From: Aeromicrobium massiliense JC14
Lineage (GTDB): Bacteria; Actinomycetota; Actinomycetes; Propionibacteriales; Nocardioidaceae
Length of the DNA: 64,000 nt
Assembly (NCBI RefSeq): GCF_000312105.1
Contig: NZ_HE978636.1
Coordinates: 940,841-1,004,840 of the forward strand
Reading direction: 5' to 3'
The notes under the pieces are model-generated. The model searched no databases, was not told the DNA's origin, and worked only from the letters and a program-made list of their open reading frames with translations. Both the position numbers and the translations under genes were made by a program. Position 1 is the stretch's first letter. Each line of letters begins with the position of its first letter. Shown one piece after another: positions 8,134-16,223 of the stretch.

Positions 8134-9498
8134 TCAGGAGCGCGCGATGCGCACCATGTCCTCGCGCGGGACGACCTTGACGCGCTCGCGCTGGTGCTCG
8201 TGGCTCTCGCCCAGGCCGAGCTCGTGCTCGTCGAGCCGCTCCCAGCCCTCCCAGGTCGTGTAGTGCAGGCCGAGCGAGTCCAGGTGGCGGTCGAACGCCT
8301 CGCGGTCGGGCTGCTCGGGGGCCTCGAGGCGTCCGGCCTCGAAGTCCTCCAGCAGCATCGTGACGGTCTGGTTGGCGTCGGACTTCGTGTGGCCGATGAG
8401 TCCGATCGGACCGCGCTTGATCCAGCCGGTGACGTACGCGCCGGGCAGCGGCGAGCCGTCGATCTCGAGCACGTGGCCGCCGTCGTTGGGCACGACGCCC
8501 GCGTTGGTGTCGAACGGCAGGCCCGCGAGCTGGTCGGAGTAGTAGCCGATCGCCCGGTAGACCGCCTGGACCGGCCAGTCCTTGAACTCGCCGGTGCCGC
8601 GGACGTTGCCGGTGCCGTCGAGCTCGGTGATCTCGGTGCGCAGGCCCACGACCTTGCCGTCCTCGCCGAGCACCTCGACGGGGTTCTGGCAGAAGTGGAT
8701 GTGGATGCGGTGCGCGGCGCCGGACGGCTCGGTGGCCAGGTACTTGGTCAGCACGTCGACCACGAGCTTCTGGCTCTTGGACGCGCGGATGGCGTCCATC
8801 GAGCCCTCGTCGAACTCGAAGCCCTCGGGGTGCACGATCACGTCGATGTTGGGCGAGTGCGACAGCTCGCGCAGCTCCATCGGGGTGAACTTGACCTGCG
8901 CCGGGCCGCGGCGGGCGAAGACGTGGACGTCCTTGGCGGCGTTCTTCTTCAGCCCCTCGTGGACGTTGTCGGGGATCTCGGTGACCAGCAGCTCGTCGGC
9001 CGTCTTGGCCAGGATGCGGGCGATGTCGAGGCCGACGTTGCCCACGCCGAGCACGGCGACGGACTCGGCGTGCGGCTGGAAGTCCCACTCGCGCGAGACG
9101 TCCGGGTGGCCGTCGTACCAGTACACGAAGTCGGCCGCGCCGTAGCTGCCGTGCAGGTCGATGCCGGGGATGTCGAGGTCACGGTCGCGGCGGGCGCCCG
9201 TGGCGAACACGACCGCGTCGTAGAACGTGCGCAGCTGCTCGAGCTTGAGGTCGTCGCCGTACGCGACGTTGCCGAAGAAGCGGATCGCGTCGTTGCTCAT
9301 GACGCGCTTGAGCGCCTTGATGATCTCCTTGATCCGCGGGTGGTCCGGTGCCACGCCGTAGCGGATCAGCCCGAACGGCGTCGGGTCGCGCTCGATCAGG
9401 TCGACGGTGACGTCGGCGTCGGACTTGGTCAGGATGTCGGCGGCGTAGATGCCGGCCGGTCCCGCGCCCACGATGGCGACGCGCAGCTGCCTGCTCAT
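8134..9498 (-). CDS. fprA: FprA-type ferredoxin/flavodoxin-NADP reductase
   Basis: 454 aa, adrenodoxin-reductase family. The FAD dinucleotide motif VAIVGAGPAGIYAA is at residues 7-20, followed by FGLIRYGVAPDH, a signature of this family. The NADP-binding motif VAVLGVGNVGLDIARIL is near residue 150, and WIKRGPIGLIGHTKSDA near 380. It moves electrons between NADPH and ferredoxin, for example to P450s or Fe-S assembly. An iron-box-like site lies 29 bp upstream of the ATG. Similar to mycobacterial FprA by motif order; substrate ferredoxin is not nearby. Confidence 0.9.
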   Translation of the reverse strand: MSRQLRVAIVGAGPAGIYAADILTKSDADVTVDLIERDPTPFGLIRYGVAPDHPRIKEIIKALKRVMSNDAIRFFGNVAYGDDLKLEQLRTFYDAVVFATGARRDRDLDIPGIDLHGSYGAADFVYWYDGHPDVSREWDFQPHAESVAVLGVGNVGLDIARILAKTADELLVTEIPDNVHEGLKKNAAKDVHVFARRGPAQVKFTPMELRELSHSPNIDVIVHPEGFEFDEGSMDAIRASKSQKLVVDVLTKYLATEPSGAAHRIHIHFCQNPVEVLGEDGKVVGLRTEITELDGTGNVRGTGEFKDWPVQAVYRAIGYYSDQLAGLPFDTNAGVVPNDGGHVLEIDGSPLPGAYVTGWIKRGPIGLIGHTKSDANQTVTMLLEDFEAGRLEAPEQPDREAFDRHLDSLGLHYTTWEGWERLDEHELGLGESHEHQRERVKVVPREDMVRIARS

Positions 9499-9526
9499 TC
9501 AGTGTTCTCCCGGGTCGTCTGGGGTC

Positions 9527-9540
9527 TTAGGCAAGCCTAA
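9527..9540. promoter_or_regulatory. Iron-box-like site (DtxR/IdeR type)
   Basis: TTAGGCAAGCCTAA keeps the TTAGG..AG.CTAA core of the DtxR/IdeR consensus (TWAGGTWAGSCTWACCTWA) but diverges in the last quarter. It sits 29 bp before the fprA start and about 105 bp before the divergent oxidoreductase, so it could act on either. It is weaker than the box before the siderophore operon. Confidence 0.5.
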
Positions 9541-9644
9541 ACGGTCGGGCCAACGTGGGCCCGGGCGCGTCCATCGGGCAAGACGTCCCCCGATTGCGGC
9601 GCCTCGCACGGGGCGACAGGGTGGAGAGGACGAAGGGAGTGCCC

Positions 9645-11042
9645 GTGTCGACAGCCGTCGTGGTGGGATCGGGGCCGAACGGCCTGTCAGCGGCCATCGT
9701 CCTGGCCCAGGCCGGGCTGGACGTGACCGTGCTCGAGGCGCACGACTCGATCGGCGGCGGCACCCGCACCGAGGAGCTGACGCTGCCGGGCGTCCTGCAC
9801 GACGTCTGCTCCGCCGCGCACCCGACGGGCCTGGCGTCGCCGTTCTTCCGCGCCCTGCCGCTGGCCGAGCACGGCCTGGAGTGGCTGTGGCCCGAGATCG
9901 ACGCCGTGCACCCGCTCGACGACGGCCGCGGGGCCGCGCTGTACCGCGACCTCGACCGGACGGTCGAGGGGCTCGGTGTCGACGGCGACCGCTGGCGCCG
10001 CGTCTTCGGCCCGCTCGTCGAGCACAAGGAGGCCCTGGTCGACGAGCTGTTCGGCCCGATCGTGCACGTCCCGGCCCACCCGCTGGTGATGGCCCGCTTC
10101 GGCGTCAACGCGCTGCTGCCCTCCACCGTCTTCGCCAAGCGGTTCGAGGACCCCCAGACCCGTGCCCTGTTCGCCGGCATGTCCGACCACGCCGTCCAGC
10201 CACTCACCCGTCCGACCACGGCCGCCCTGGGCCTGATGTTCGGCACGTTCTCGCACGGCTGGGGCTGGCCGGTCGCCAAGGGCGGCTCGATCTCGATCAC
10301 GCGCGCGATGGCGTCGCTGCTGGAGAAGCTCGGCGGACGCATCGAGACCGGGCACCGGGTCACCGAGCTGCCGCACGCCGACGTCGTCATGCTCGACACG
10401 AGCCCGGACCAGGCGCTCACGCTCGCCGGCGACCGCGCACCGTGGCACGTGCGCCGCTCGCTGCGGAAGTGGCGCTACGGGCCCGGCACGTTCAAGGTCG
10501 ACTACGCCGTGGCCGAGGGCGTCCCGTGGACGAACGAGAAGGCGCGCCACGCCGGCACCGTCCACCTCGGTGGCGAGATCGAGGAGGTCACCGCCGCCGA
10601 ACAGGCCATCGCGAAGGGGCGGATGCCCGACCGCCCCTTCGTCATCGTGTGCCAGCAGCACCTGGCCGACCCGAGCCGCTCGAACGGCGACGTGCACCCG
10701 ATCTGGGCCTACGCGCACGTCCCGCACGGGTACGAGGGCGACGCCACCGAGGCCGTCACCGCGCAGATCGAGCGGTTCGCCCCGGGCTTCCGCGAGCGGG
10801 TGCTGGCCAAGGCCGTCCGCGGGCCGCAGGCCTGGCACGACTACAACGCCAACTACGTCGGTGGCGACATCGCCGGCGGGGCGAACGACCCGTGGCAGGT
10901 GGTGATGCGGCCGCGCATGTCGCCGGACCCGTACCGTGTCGCCGACGGCGTCTACCTCTGCTCGGCGTCGACCCCGCCCGGTGGCGGTGTGCACGGCATG
11001 TCCGGGTTCCAGGCCGCGGTCCGGGCCGTCCGCTCGCTGTGA
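9645..11042 (+). CDS. FAD-dependent oxidoreductase, phytoene dehydrogenase-like
   Basis: 465 aa from the GTG at 9645, chosen because GAAGGGA sits 7 bases upstream. The N-terminal FAD motif is VVGSGPNGLSAAIVLAQAGLDVTVLEA. The C-terminal FAD-contact segment is CSASTPPGGGVHGMSGFQAA, typical of the large NAD(P)/FAD amine-oxidase/phytoene-desaturase-like group (BCO/CrtI-related). No carotenoid genes are nearby, so a carotenoid substrate should not be assumed. It is divergent from fprA and shares the intergenic region with the iron-box-like site. Confidence 0.8.
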   Translation: MSTAVVVGSGPNGLSAAIVLAQAGLDVTVLEAHDSIGGGTRTEELTLPGVLHDVCSAAHPTGLASPFFRALPLAEHGLEWLWPEIDAVHPLDDGRGAALYRDLDRTVEGLGVDGDRWRRVFGPLVEHKEALVDELFGPIVHVPAHPLVMARFGVNALLPSTVFAKRFEDPQTRALFAGMSDHAVQPLTRPTTAALGLMFGTFSHGWGWPVAKGGSISITRAMASLLEKLGGRIETGHRVTELPHADVVMLDTSPDQALTLAGDRAPWHVRRSLRKWRYGPGTFKVDYAVAEGVPWTNEKARHAGTVHLGGEIEEVTAAEQAIAKGRMPDRPFVIVCQQHLADPSRSNGDVHPIWAYAHVPHGYEGDATEAVTAQIERFAPGFRERVLAKAVRGPQAWHDYNANYVGGDIAGGANDPWQVVMRPRMSPDPYRVADGVYLCSASTPPGGGVHGMSGFQAAVRAVRSL

Positions 11043-11135
11043 GCCGCGACTCGGGACGCGTGCGGCGGAACTAGCCCGGACGGGGGATCGTTGTACCGAC
11101 AAGTTCCGATGTCGTCCCGTGTCCCAGGAGGACCG

Positions 11136-11621
11136 ATGAAGCTCACCCGCCTGCCCCAGGCCGCCGCCGGCGCGGCCGCCGCCTCGCTGATGCTGCTCAC
11201 CGCCGCCTGCGGCTCGGACGACTCGTCCGACGCGTCGAGCGAGGCCACCAGTGCCAGCCCGTCGCCCGAGGCCAGCCAGGAGGCGCCCGCCGACGCCGCC
11301 CCCGACGCGGGCGCCACCGGCACCTACACGGCCGGCGACTACGACGCCGAGGGCAGCTACCAGACGCCCGCCGGCACGCAGAGCGTCGAGGTCGAGGTGA
11401 CGCTCGAGGCCGACGGCACGATCACCGCCGTGGAGGTCGACCCGCAGGCCGAGGGTGGCAACTCCGAGATGTTCCAGAAGAAGTTCGCCGGCGGCATCAG
11501 CAAGGTCGTCGTCGGCAAGAAGATCGACGAGCTGGACGTCTCGAAGGTGGCCGGCTCGTCGCTCACCAGCGGCGGCTTCAACGCCGCCATCGAGGACATC
11601 GCCGGCCAGGCGCAGGCCTGA
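11136..11621 (+). CDS. FMN-binding domain lipoprotein
   Basis: 161 aa from the ATG at 11136, with AGGAGG 6 bases upstream. Residues 1-24 are a lipoprotein signal peptide (lipobox LTAAC). A Ser/Asp/Ala-rich linker (25-65) leads to an FMN_bind domain (about 70-158). The flavinylation motif of NqrC/RnfG proteins (SGATxTS) appears as AGSSLTSGGF, with a serine where the flavin-accepting threonine normally sits. It probably carries covalent FMN on the outer membrane face. The ApbE gene that would attach the FMN starts 2 bases downstream. Confidence 0.85.
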   Translation: MKLTRLPQAAAGAAAASLMLLTAACGSDDSSDASSEATSASPSPEASQEAPADAAPDAGATGTYTAGDYDAEGSYQTPAGTQSVEVEVTLEADGTITAVEVDPQAEGGNSEMFQKKFAGGISKVVVGKKIDELDVSKVAGSSLTSGGFNAAIEDIAGQAQA

Positions 11622-11623
11622 CC

Positions 11624-12478
11624 GTGCACACGTGGGGCTTCGAGGCGCTGGGCACGGCGTGGCAGGTCGACACCGCCGCGCCGCTCGGCGACGCCCCGCG
11701 TGAGCGGGTCCGCGAGCGGGTCGAGCAGTACGACCGCGACTGGTCGCGCTTCCGCACCGACGGGCCGGTCGCCGAGCTGGCCCGCACCGGACGCGCCGCG
11801 CTGGCCGACGAGGCCGGCGACCTGCTCGACGTCTACACGACGCTGCACCGGCTGACCGGCGGGGCGATGAACCCGCTCGTCGGAGCCAGCCTCGAGCGGC
11901 TGGGCTACGACCCGGCGTACACCCTGCAGCCGTCGGGCGACCCGGTGCCCGCACCGTCCTGGGACGCGGTCACCTGGGCCCCGCCCGTGCTGGACGTGCC
12001 GCCGGCGACGGTGCTGGACGTCGGTGCCGCTGGCAAGGGGCAGCTGGTGGACCTCGTGACCGACCTGCTGCTCGCCGACGGCGTGGACGTCCTCACCGTC
12101 GACGGCAGCGGCGACCTGCGGCACGTGGCCGGCGAGCCGCTCCGGGTCGCGCTCGAGCACCCCGACGACTCCTCCCTCGCCGTCGGGGTGCTCGAGCTCG
12201 ACCCGGGCCTGGCGCTGTGCGCGTCCGCCGCGAACCGGCGGGCCTGGGGCGACGGGCTGCACCACGTGCTGGACGCCCGCACCGGGCTGCCGACCGACGA
12301 GGTCGTCGCCACCTGGGTCGTGGCCGAGCGGGCGCTCGTCGCCGACGCCCTCGCCACCGCCCTGTTCCTCGCCCCGGCCGACCGGCTGGCCGAGGCGTTC
12401 GACTTCTCCGCGCTCGTCATCACCGCCGACGGGCGGGCCGCCGTGCACGGGGACCTGACCGGGGAGCTCTTCTCGTGA
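11624..12478 (+). CDS. apbE: ApbE-family FAD:protein FMN transferase
   Basis: 284 aa, GTG start 2 bases after the previous stop. ApbE features: GTAWQVD near the N terminus, WSRFRTDGPVAELAR, LDVGAAGKGQLVDLVTDLL (the substrate-binding G-x-GKG segment), VDGSGDLRH, and HHVLDARTGLPTDEV followed by the C-terminal Mg-site segment ALVADALATALF. These enzymes attach FMN from FAD to a Thr/Ser of target proteins. No signal peptide or lipobox is visible, although most ApbE act extracytoplasmically, so it may be one of the cytoplasmic forms or be exported another way. Confidence 0.88.
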   Translation: MHTWGFEALGTAWQVDTAAPLGDAPRERVRERVEQYDRDWSRFRTDGPVAELARTGRAALADEAGDLLDVYTTLHRLTGGAMNPLVGASLERLGYDPAYTLQPSGDPVPAPSWDAVTWAPPVLDVPPATVLDVGAAGKGQLVDLVTDLLLADGVDVLTVDGSGDLRHVAGEPLRVALEHPDDSSLAVGVLELDPGLALCASAANRRAWGDGLHHVLDARTGLPTDEVVATWVVAERALVADALATALFLAPADRLAEAFDFSALVITADGRAAVHGDLTGELFS

Positions 12479-14007
12479 GAACCGCACTGACCCGCCTGGA
12501 CGCCCTGCTGGGCCGCGGCACCATGTATCGGCTCGTGACGATCGTCCTGGCCGTGCTCGCGGTGTACTCGATCGCCCTGGCCGCCCTGGAGGAGCTCGAC
12601 CCGGGCATCTTCTCGGTCGGCCCGATGCTGCTCAGCCTCGTCGTCCTCGTGGCGTCGACCGCGGCGACCAGCGTCGTGCTCGGCCGGGCCCTGCGCACCC
12701 GCGTGCACGTCGAGTCGTCGGTCATCACCGCGCTCATCCTGTGGTTCCTGTACTGGCCCGCGCAGGACGCGGCCGGCTACGGCTGGCTCGCGCTGCTCGG
12801 CCTCCTGGCCGGGGCGTCGAAGTTCGTGCTCGCCTGGCGCGGCCGGCACGTGCTCAACCCGGCCGCCGCGGGCGCGGTGCTCCTGCTGCTGGTCGGCGAG
12901 GTCACCGGCTGGGGCGTCCCGTCCACCACTTGGTGGGCGGCGAGCGAGCCGCTGTTCTGGCCGGTCGTCGTGGGCGCGCTGCTGATCCTGCACCGCACCC
13001 GTCGCCTGCCGATGGGCCTCGTCTTCGTCGTCGTGGCCGCCGCACTGAGCATCTGGGGCCTGATGGCGTTCTCGCCGTTCTCGGACGCCTGGCAGTTCGC
13101 GCTCTACTCGTCCCCGATCGTGTTCTTCGCCGGCGTGATGCTGAGCGAGCCGCTGACGCTCTCGCCGCGCCGCTGGCAGCAGCTGGTGCTCGCGGCCGCC
13201 GCGGCGGTGCTGTTCACCTGGCCGCTGTGGACGCAGCGGGCGTTCAACGAGGCCGTCGTGCTCGGCCCGTTCGAGAGCACGTACGAGATCGCGCTGCTGG
13301 CGGTGAACCTGGTGGCGTTCCTGCTGGGGCAGCGCGGCGGCGTCCGGCTCGACGTCGTCGACAAGCGGAAGCTGACCCCGGACGTGTGGGAGCTGCGCTT
13401 CCACCCCCAGCGTCCGCTGCGCTTCCGTCCCGGCCAGTACCTCGAGCTCGACCTCACCGGCCGCGGCAACGACCGCCGTGGCACGCGCCGGGCGTTCAGC
13501 ATCTCGTCCGCCCCCGGCGACGAGGTGACCGTCGCGGTCCGCGTCCCGGAGCGGCCCAGCGCGTTCAAGCAGGCGCTGGTCGGGCTCGACGAGGGCGACG
13601 TCGTGCGTGCCACGAGCGTGTCGGGCGACTTCACCTGGCCGCGCGCGTCCCGCCCGATGCTGCTGGTCGCGGGCGGCATCGGCATCACCCCGTTCGTGAG
13701 CCAGCTGCGCCACCACGACTGCGACGACGTCGTGCTCGTCTACGGCGTGACGGGCCCGGACGACGTGGCCTACCGCGACGAGCTCGCCGCCACCGGCGCC
13801 CGGGTCGTCGTCGTCTCGCCCCAGCGTCCCGACCTGCCCGAGGGATGGACCTGGGCTGAAGGCTCGTTCGTCACCGCCGAGGTGCTCGACGAGCACGTGC
13901 CCGACCACCGCGACCGGGTCGCGTACGTGTCCGGCCCGCCGGCGATGGTGCACGCCGTCCGGCGCTTCGTGCCGCGGGCGCGTACGGACTACTTCAGCGG
14001 GTACTGA
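12475..14007 (+). CDS. RnfD/NqrB-like membrane domain fused to an FNR-type flavoreductase
   Basis: 510 aa from the GTG at 12475, which overlaps the apbE stop (GTGA). Residues 1-285 carry about 9-10 membrane segments with the RnfD/NqrB-like GRHVLNPAAAGAV motif. Residues 290-510 are a ferredoxin-NADP reductase module: FAD motif RRAFSISSAPGDE, NAD motif LLVAGGIGITPFVSQL, and YVSGPPAMVHAVRRFV near the C terminus. There is no 2Fe-2S domain. The fusion could pass electrons from cytoplasmic NAD(P)H across the membrane to the FMN lipoprotein. Route and direction are inferred. Confidence 0.82.
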   Translation: MRTALTRLDALLGRGTMYRLVTIVLAVLAVYSIALAALEELDPGIFSVGPMLLSLVVLVASTAATSVVLGRALRTRVHVESSVITALILWFLYWPAQDAAGYGWLALLGLLAGASKFVLAWRGRHVLNPAAAGAVLLLLVGEVTGWGVPSTTWWAASEPLFWPVVVGALLILHRTRRLPMGLVFVVVAAALSIWGLMAFSPFSDAWQFALYSSPIVFFAGVMLSEPLTLSPRRWQQLVLAAAAAVLFTWPLWTQRAFNEAVVLGPFESTYEIALLAVNLVAFLLGQRGGVRLDVVDKRKLTPDVWELRFHPQRPLRFRPGQYLELDLTGRGNDRRGTRRAFSISSAPGDEVTVAVRVPERPSAFKQALVGLDEGDVVRATSVSGDFTWPRASRPMLLVAGGIGITPFVSQLRHHDCDDVVLVYGVTGPDDVAYRDELAATGARVVVVSPQRPDLPEGWTWAEGSFVTAEVLDEHVPDHRDRVAYVSGPPAMVHAVRRFVPRARTDYFSGY

Positions 14008-14100
14008 CCGACGTCGGGCGGCGCCGTGCGGCGCCTTCCCCGATGATGGTCGATGTCCGCGCCGGCGCCGCCGGCGACACCAGACGAGCAAGGGGGATGC

Positions 14101-15231
14101 GTGAGCACACCGACGCTGCTGGGCGACCGGTACCAGCTGGGTGAGGTGATCGGCAGCGGCGGCATGGCCGACGTCTACCTGGCCAAGGACCAGCTGCTGG
14201 GTCGCGAGGTCGCCGTGAAGGTGCTGCGCGACCCCGAGCCCGACCCGACGGACCGCGCGCGCTTCATGAGCGAGGCGCGGACGCTGGCCGGGCTCAACCA
14301 CCCGCACCTCGTGACGCTGCTCGACGCCGGCACGAGCTCGGACCGGCCGTTCCTGGTCATGGAGCTGGTGCGCGGCACGAACCTGGGCGAGGCGACCCGC
14401 CGCGGTGGCCCCGTGCCGCCGCGCCGCATGGCCGAGGTGGGTGCCCAGGTGGCCGAGGCCCTGGCCTACGTCCACGACGCCGGCGTCGTCCACCGCGACG
14501 TGAAGCCGGGCAACGTGCTGCTGCGCGAGGACCGTCGCGTGCTGCTCGCCGACTTCGGCATCGCCCGGCTGGTCAACGACACCGCGCACCACACCCGGGT
14601 CGGCACCACGATCGGCTCGCCGGCCTACTTCTCGCCCGAGCAGGTGCAGGGCCTCGCGGTGACGCCGGCCTCGGACGTCTACTCGCTCGGCCTGGTGCTG
14701 CTCGAGGCGCTGACCGGCGAGCGTGCCTACAGCGGCACCCCGACCGAGGCCGCCATGGCGCGCCTGAACCGCAACCCCGACATCCCGTCGACGCTGCCGG
14801 CCGGCTGGGTCTCGCTGCTGCGCGCCATGACGGACCCCGAGCCCACGCGCCGACCGGACGCCAAGCACGTCCTGGAGCGGCTGCGGGCGCTGGCGGCCGG
14901 CGACGAGGACGCCGCGGCGACCCAGCTGGCCGACGCGACCCAGGTCGCCGGGGCCACGCAGATGATGCCGGCGGCGACGCCTGCCGCGCGTCCGGACCCG
15001 ACGACGGCCACCCCCGTGGCCGCGCGCACCGACGGGCCCGCGGCCGACAAGCGCAAGCGTCCGTACTGGCCGATCGCCCTGGGCATCGCCGTGGTCGCCG
15101 CGGTGGTGGTCGCGCTGGTCGTGCTGGGCAACCGCGGCGAGACCGTGCCCGACGTCCCGCAGGACGTCCCGTCCCAGCTGCAGGACCCGTTGCAGGAGCT
15201 GCACGACTCGGTCGAGGAGGCGGGACAGTGA
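14101..15231 (+). CDS. Membrane-anchored Ser/Thr protein kinase (PknB-like, no PASTA domains)
   Basis: 376 aa from the GTG at 14101 (AAGGGGG at 14091-14096); an in-frame ATG at 14053 lacks such a site. Kinase domain about 8-270 with GSGGMADVYLAKD, VAVKVL, HRDVKPGNVLL catalytic loop, DFGIARL and GSPAYFSPEQ. A low-complexity AT/P-rich linker precedes one membrane segment (YWPIALGIAVVAAVVVALVVLG, about 318-340) and a short ~35-residue outside tail with no PASTA repeats. It overlaps the next lipoprotein gene by 4 bases, so the two are probably co-translated and may act together. Confidence 0.92.
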   Translation: MSTPTLLGDRYQLGEVIGSGGMADVYLAKDQLLGREVAVKVLRDPEPDPTDRARFMSEARTLAGLNHPHLVTLLDAGTSSDRPFLVMELVRGTNLGEATRRGGPVPPRRMAEVGAQVAEALAYVHDAGVVHRDVKPGNVLLREDRRVLLADFGIARLVNDTAHHTRVGTTIGSPAYFSPEQVQGLAVTPASDVYSLGLVLLEALTGERAYSGTPTEAAMARLNRNPDIPSTLPAGWVSLLRAMTDPEPTRRPDAKHVLERLRALAAGDEDAAATQLADATQVAGATQMMPAATPAARPDPTTATPVAARTDGPAADKRKRPYWPIALGIAVVAAVVVALVVLGNRGETVPDVPQDVPSQLQDPLQELHDSVEEAGQ

Positions 15232-15809
15232 GGACGCAGGACTTCGGCCGGCGGCTGGCGGCTGCCGCGACCACGACGGTGCTGAGCCTCGGCCTGCTCG
15301 CCGGCTGCGGCGGCCAGGACGACCCGCTGGCACCGCTGTACGAGACGCTCGGCCAGATCGACGACAGCATCGTCGCCGGCGAGTACGACCAGGCCCGCGA
15401 CCAGGTCGCCGACCTGCTCGACCAGGTCAGCCAGGCGCGCACCGACGGCGACATGACGAAGCCGGCCGCCACCCGCATCCGCGACGCGGCCAAGGCGCTT
15501 CGCTCCGAGCTCGCCGAGGCTGAGAAGGCCGAGGAGGAGCCGACCGGCACCCCGACGACGCCGGCGCCCACCACCGATTCGTCCCAGGACGAGGCGGACG
15601 AGAAGGAGCGCGAGAAGGCCGAGCGCGAGGCCGAGAAGCAGCGCCAGGCCGAGGAGCGCCAGGCCGAGAAGGAGCGACGCGAGCGCGAGAAGCAGAACAC
15701 GCCGACCCCGGCGCCGACGACGCAGGCCCCGACCACGGACGCGCCCACGACGGAGCCTCCGGCGTCCGACTCGGGCACGCCGGACGGTGACGGCGACGGC
15801 GAGGGCTGA
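15228..15809 (+). CDS. Lipoprotein with charged coiled coil, kinase partner candidate
   Basis: 193 aa; the GTG start overlaps the kinase stop (GTGA). Lipoprotein signal peptide with lipobox LLAGC (Cys ~27). A short helical domain (LYETLGQIDDSIVAGEYDQARDQVADLLDQ) is followed by a highly charged E/K/R/A coiled coil (about 120-155) and a P/T-rich tail ending in DGDGDGEG. The layout suggests a wall-spanning or sensing lipoprotein tied to the kinase. I do not recognise a family. Confidence 0.75.
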   Translation: MRTQDFGRRLAAAATTTVLSLGLLAGCGGQDDPLAPLYETLGQIDDSIVAGEYDQARDQVADLLDQVSQARTDGDMTKPAATRIRDAAKALRSELAEAEKAEEEPTGTPTTPAPTTDSSQDEADEKEREKAEREAEKQRQAEERQAEKERREREKQNTPTPAPTTQAPTTDAPTTEPPASDSGTPDGDGDGEG

Positions 15810-15898
15810 CGCTCGTTCGTCCGAACCGCCTCCGTGACGGTGCCGGGTGCGCGACGATGTCGGGGCTCGCGATGGTCGCGGGCTGATCGGAGTGACCC

Positions 15899-16171
15899 AT
15901 GCGCGTCCCGCGTCTCGATGCCCCACGCCTGCTGCTCGTCGGCGCGCTGCTGATCGCCGCCGGGGTGGTGCTGCAGCTGGGCGTCTATCAGTGGGAGTGG
16001 TTCGGGGACGAGTGGTACGGCGTCCTCGGGGACGGGTTCGACGTCAGGTTCTACGTGTTCACCGTCCTGAGCCAGGTGCTCGGACCGCTCGGCGTGGCCT
16101 TCGTGGCGGGCGCGTTCGTGCTCGCGGCGCTGACGCCGCGGGAGCGGCCCGACACGAGCGAGATCGCCTGA
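15899..16171 (+). CDS. Small membrane protein
   Basis: 90 aa with two membrane segments (LLLVGALLIAAGVVLQLGVY, about 12-31, and VFTVLSQVLGPLGVAFVAGAFVLAAL, about 52-77) joined by a W/G/D-rich loop. It follows the lipoprotein on the same strand after 89 bases, but there is no strong ribosome binding site (GATCGGAGTGACCC). Function unknown; codon use supports coding. Confidence 0.6.
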   Translation: MRVPRLDAPRLLLVGALLIAAGVVLQLGVYQWEWFGDEWYGVLGDGFDVRFYVFTVLSQVLGPLGVAFVAGAFVLAALTPRERPDTSEIA

Positions 16172-16195
16172 GAACCTGGGGATTTTCTCTGGTCA

Positions 16196-16211
16196 TCGAA
16201 CAGGTGTTCGA
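16196..16211. promoter_or_regulatory. LexA (SOS) box
   Basis: TCGAACAGGTGTTCGA is a full match to the mycobacterial-type SOS box TCGAACRNRYGTTYGA. A -10-like TACACT follows at 16213-16218, five bases before the ATG of the HNH gene, so LexA bound here would block its promoter. Confidence 0.85.
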
Positions 16212-16223
16212 GTACACTGAGGC

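Noticed and set aside
9645-11042. Assigning carotenoid biosynthesis (phytoene desaturase) to the FAD oxidoreductase
   Set aside because: No crtB, crtE or other carotenoid genes nearby and the family is broad.
11905-15333. Very long open frame on the minus strand opposite the apbE to kinase region
   Set aside because: It mirrors strongly supported plus-strand genes, has R/G/A-rich antisense composition and no recognisable domain; an artefact of high GC.
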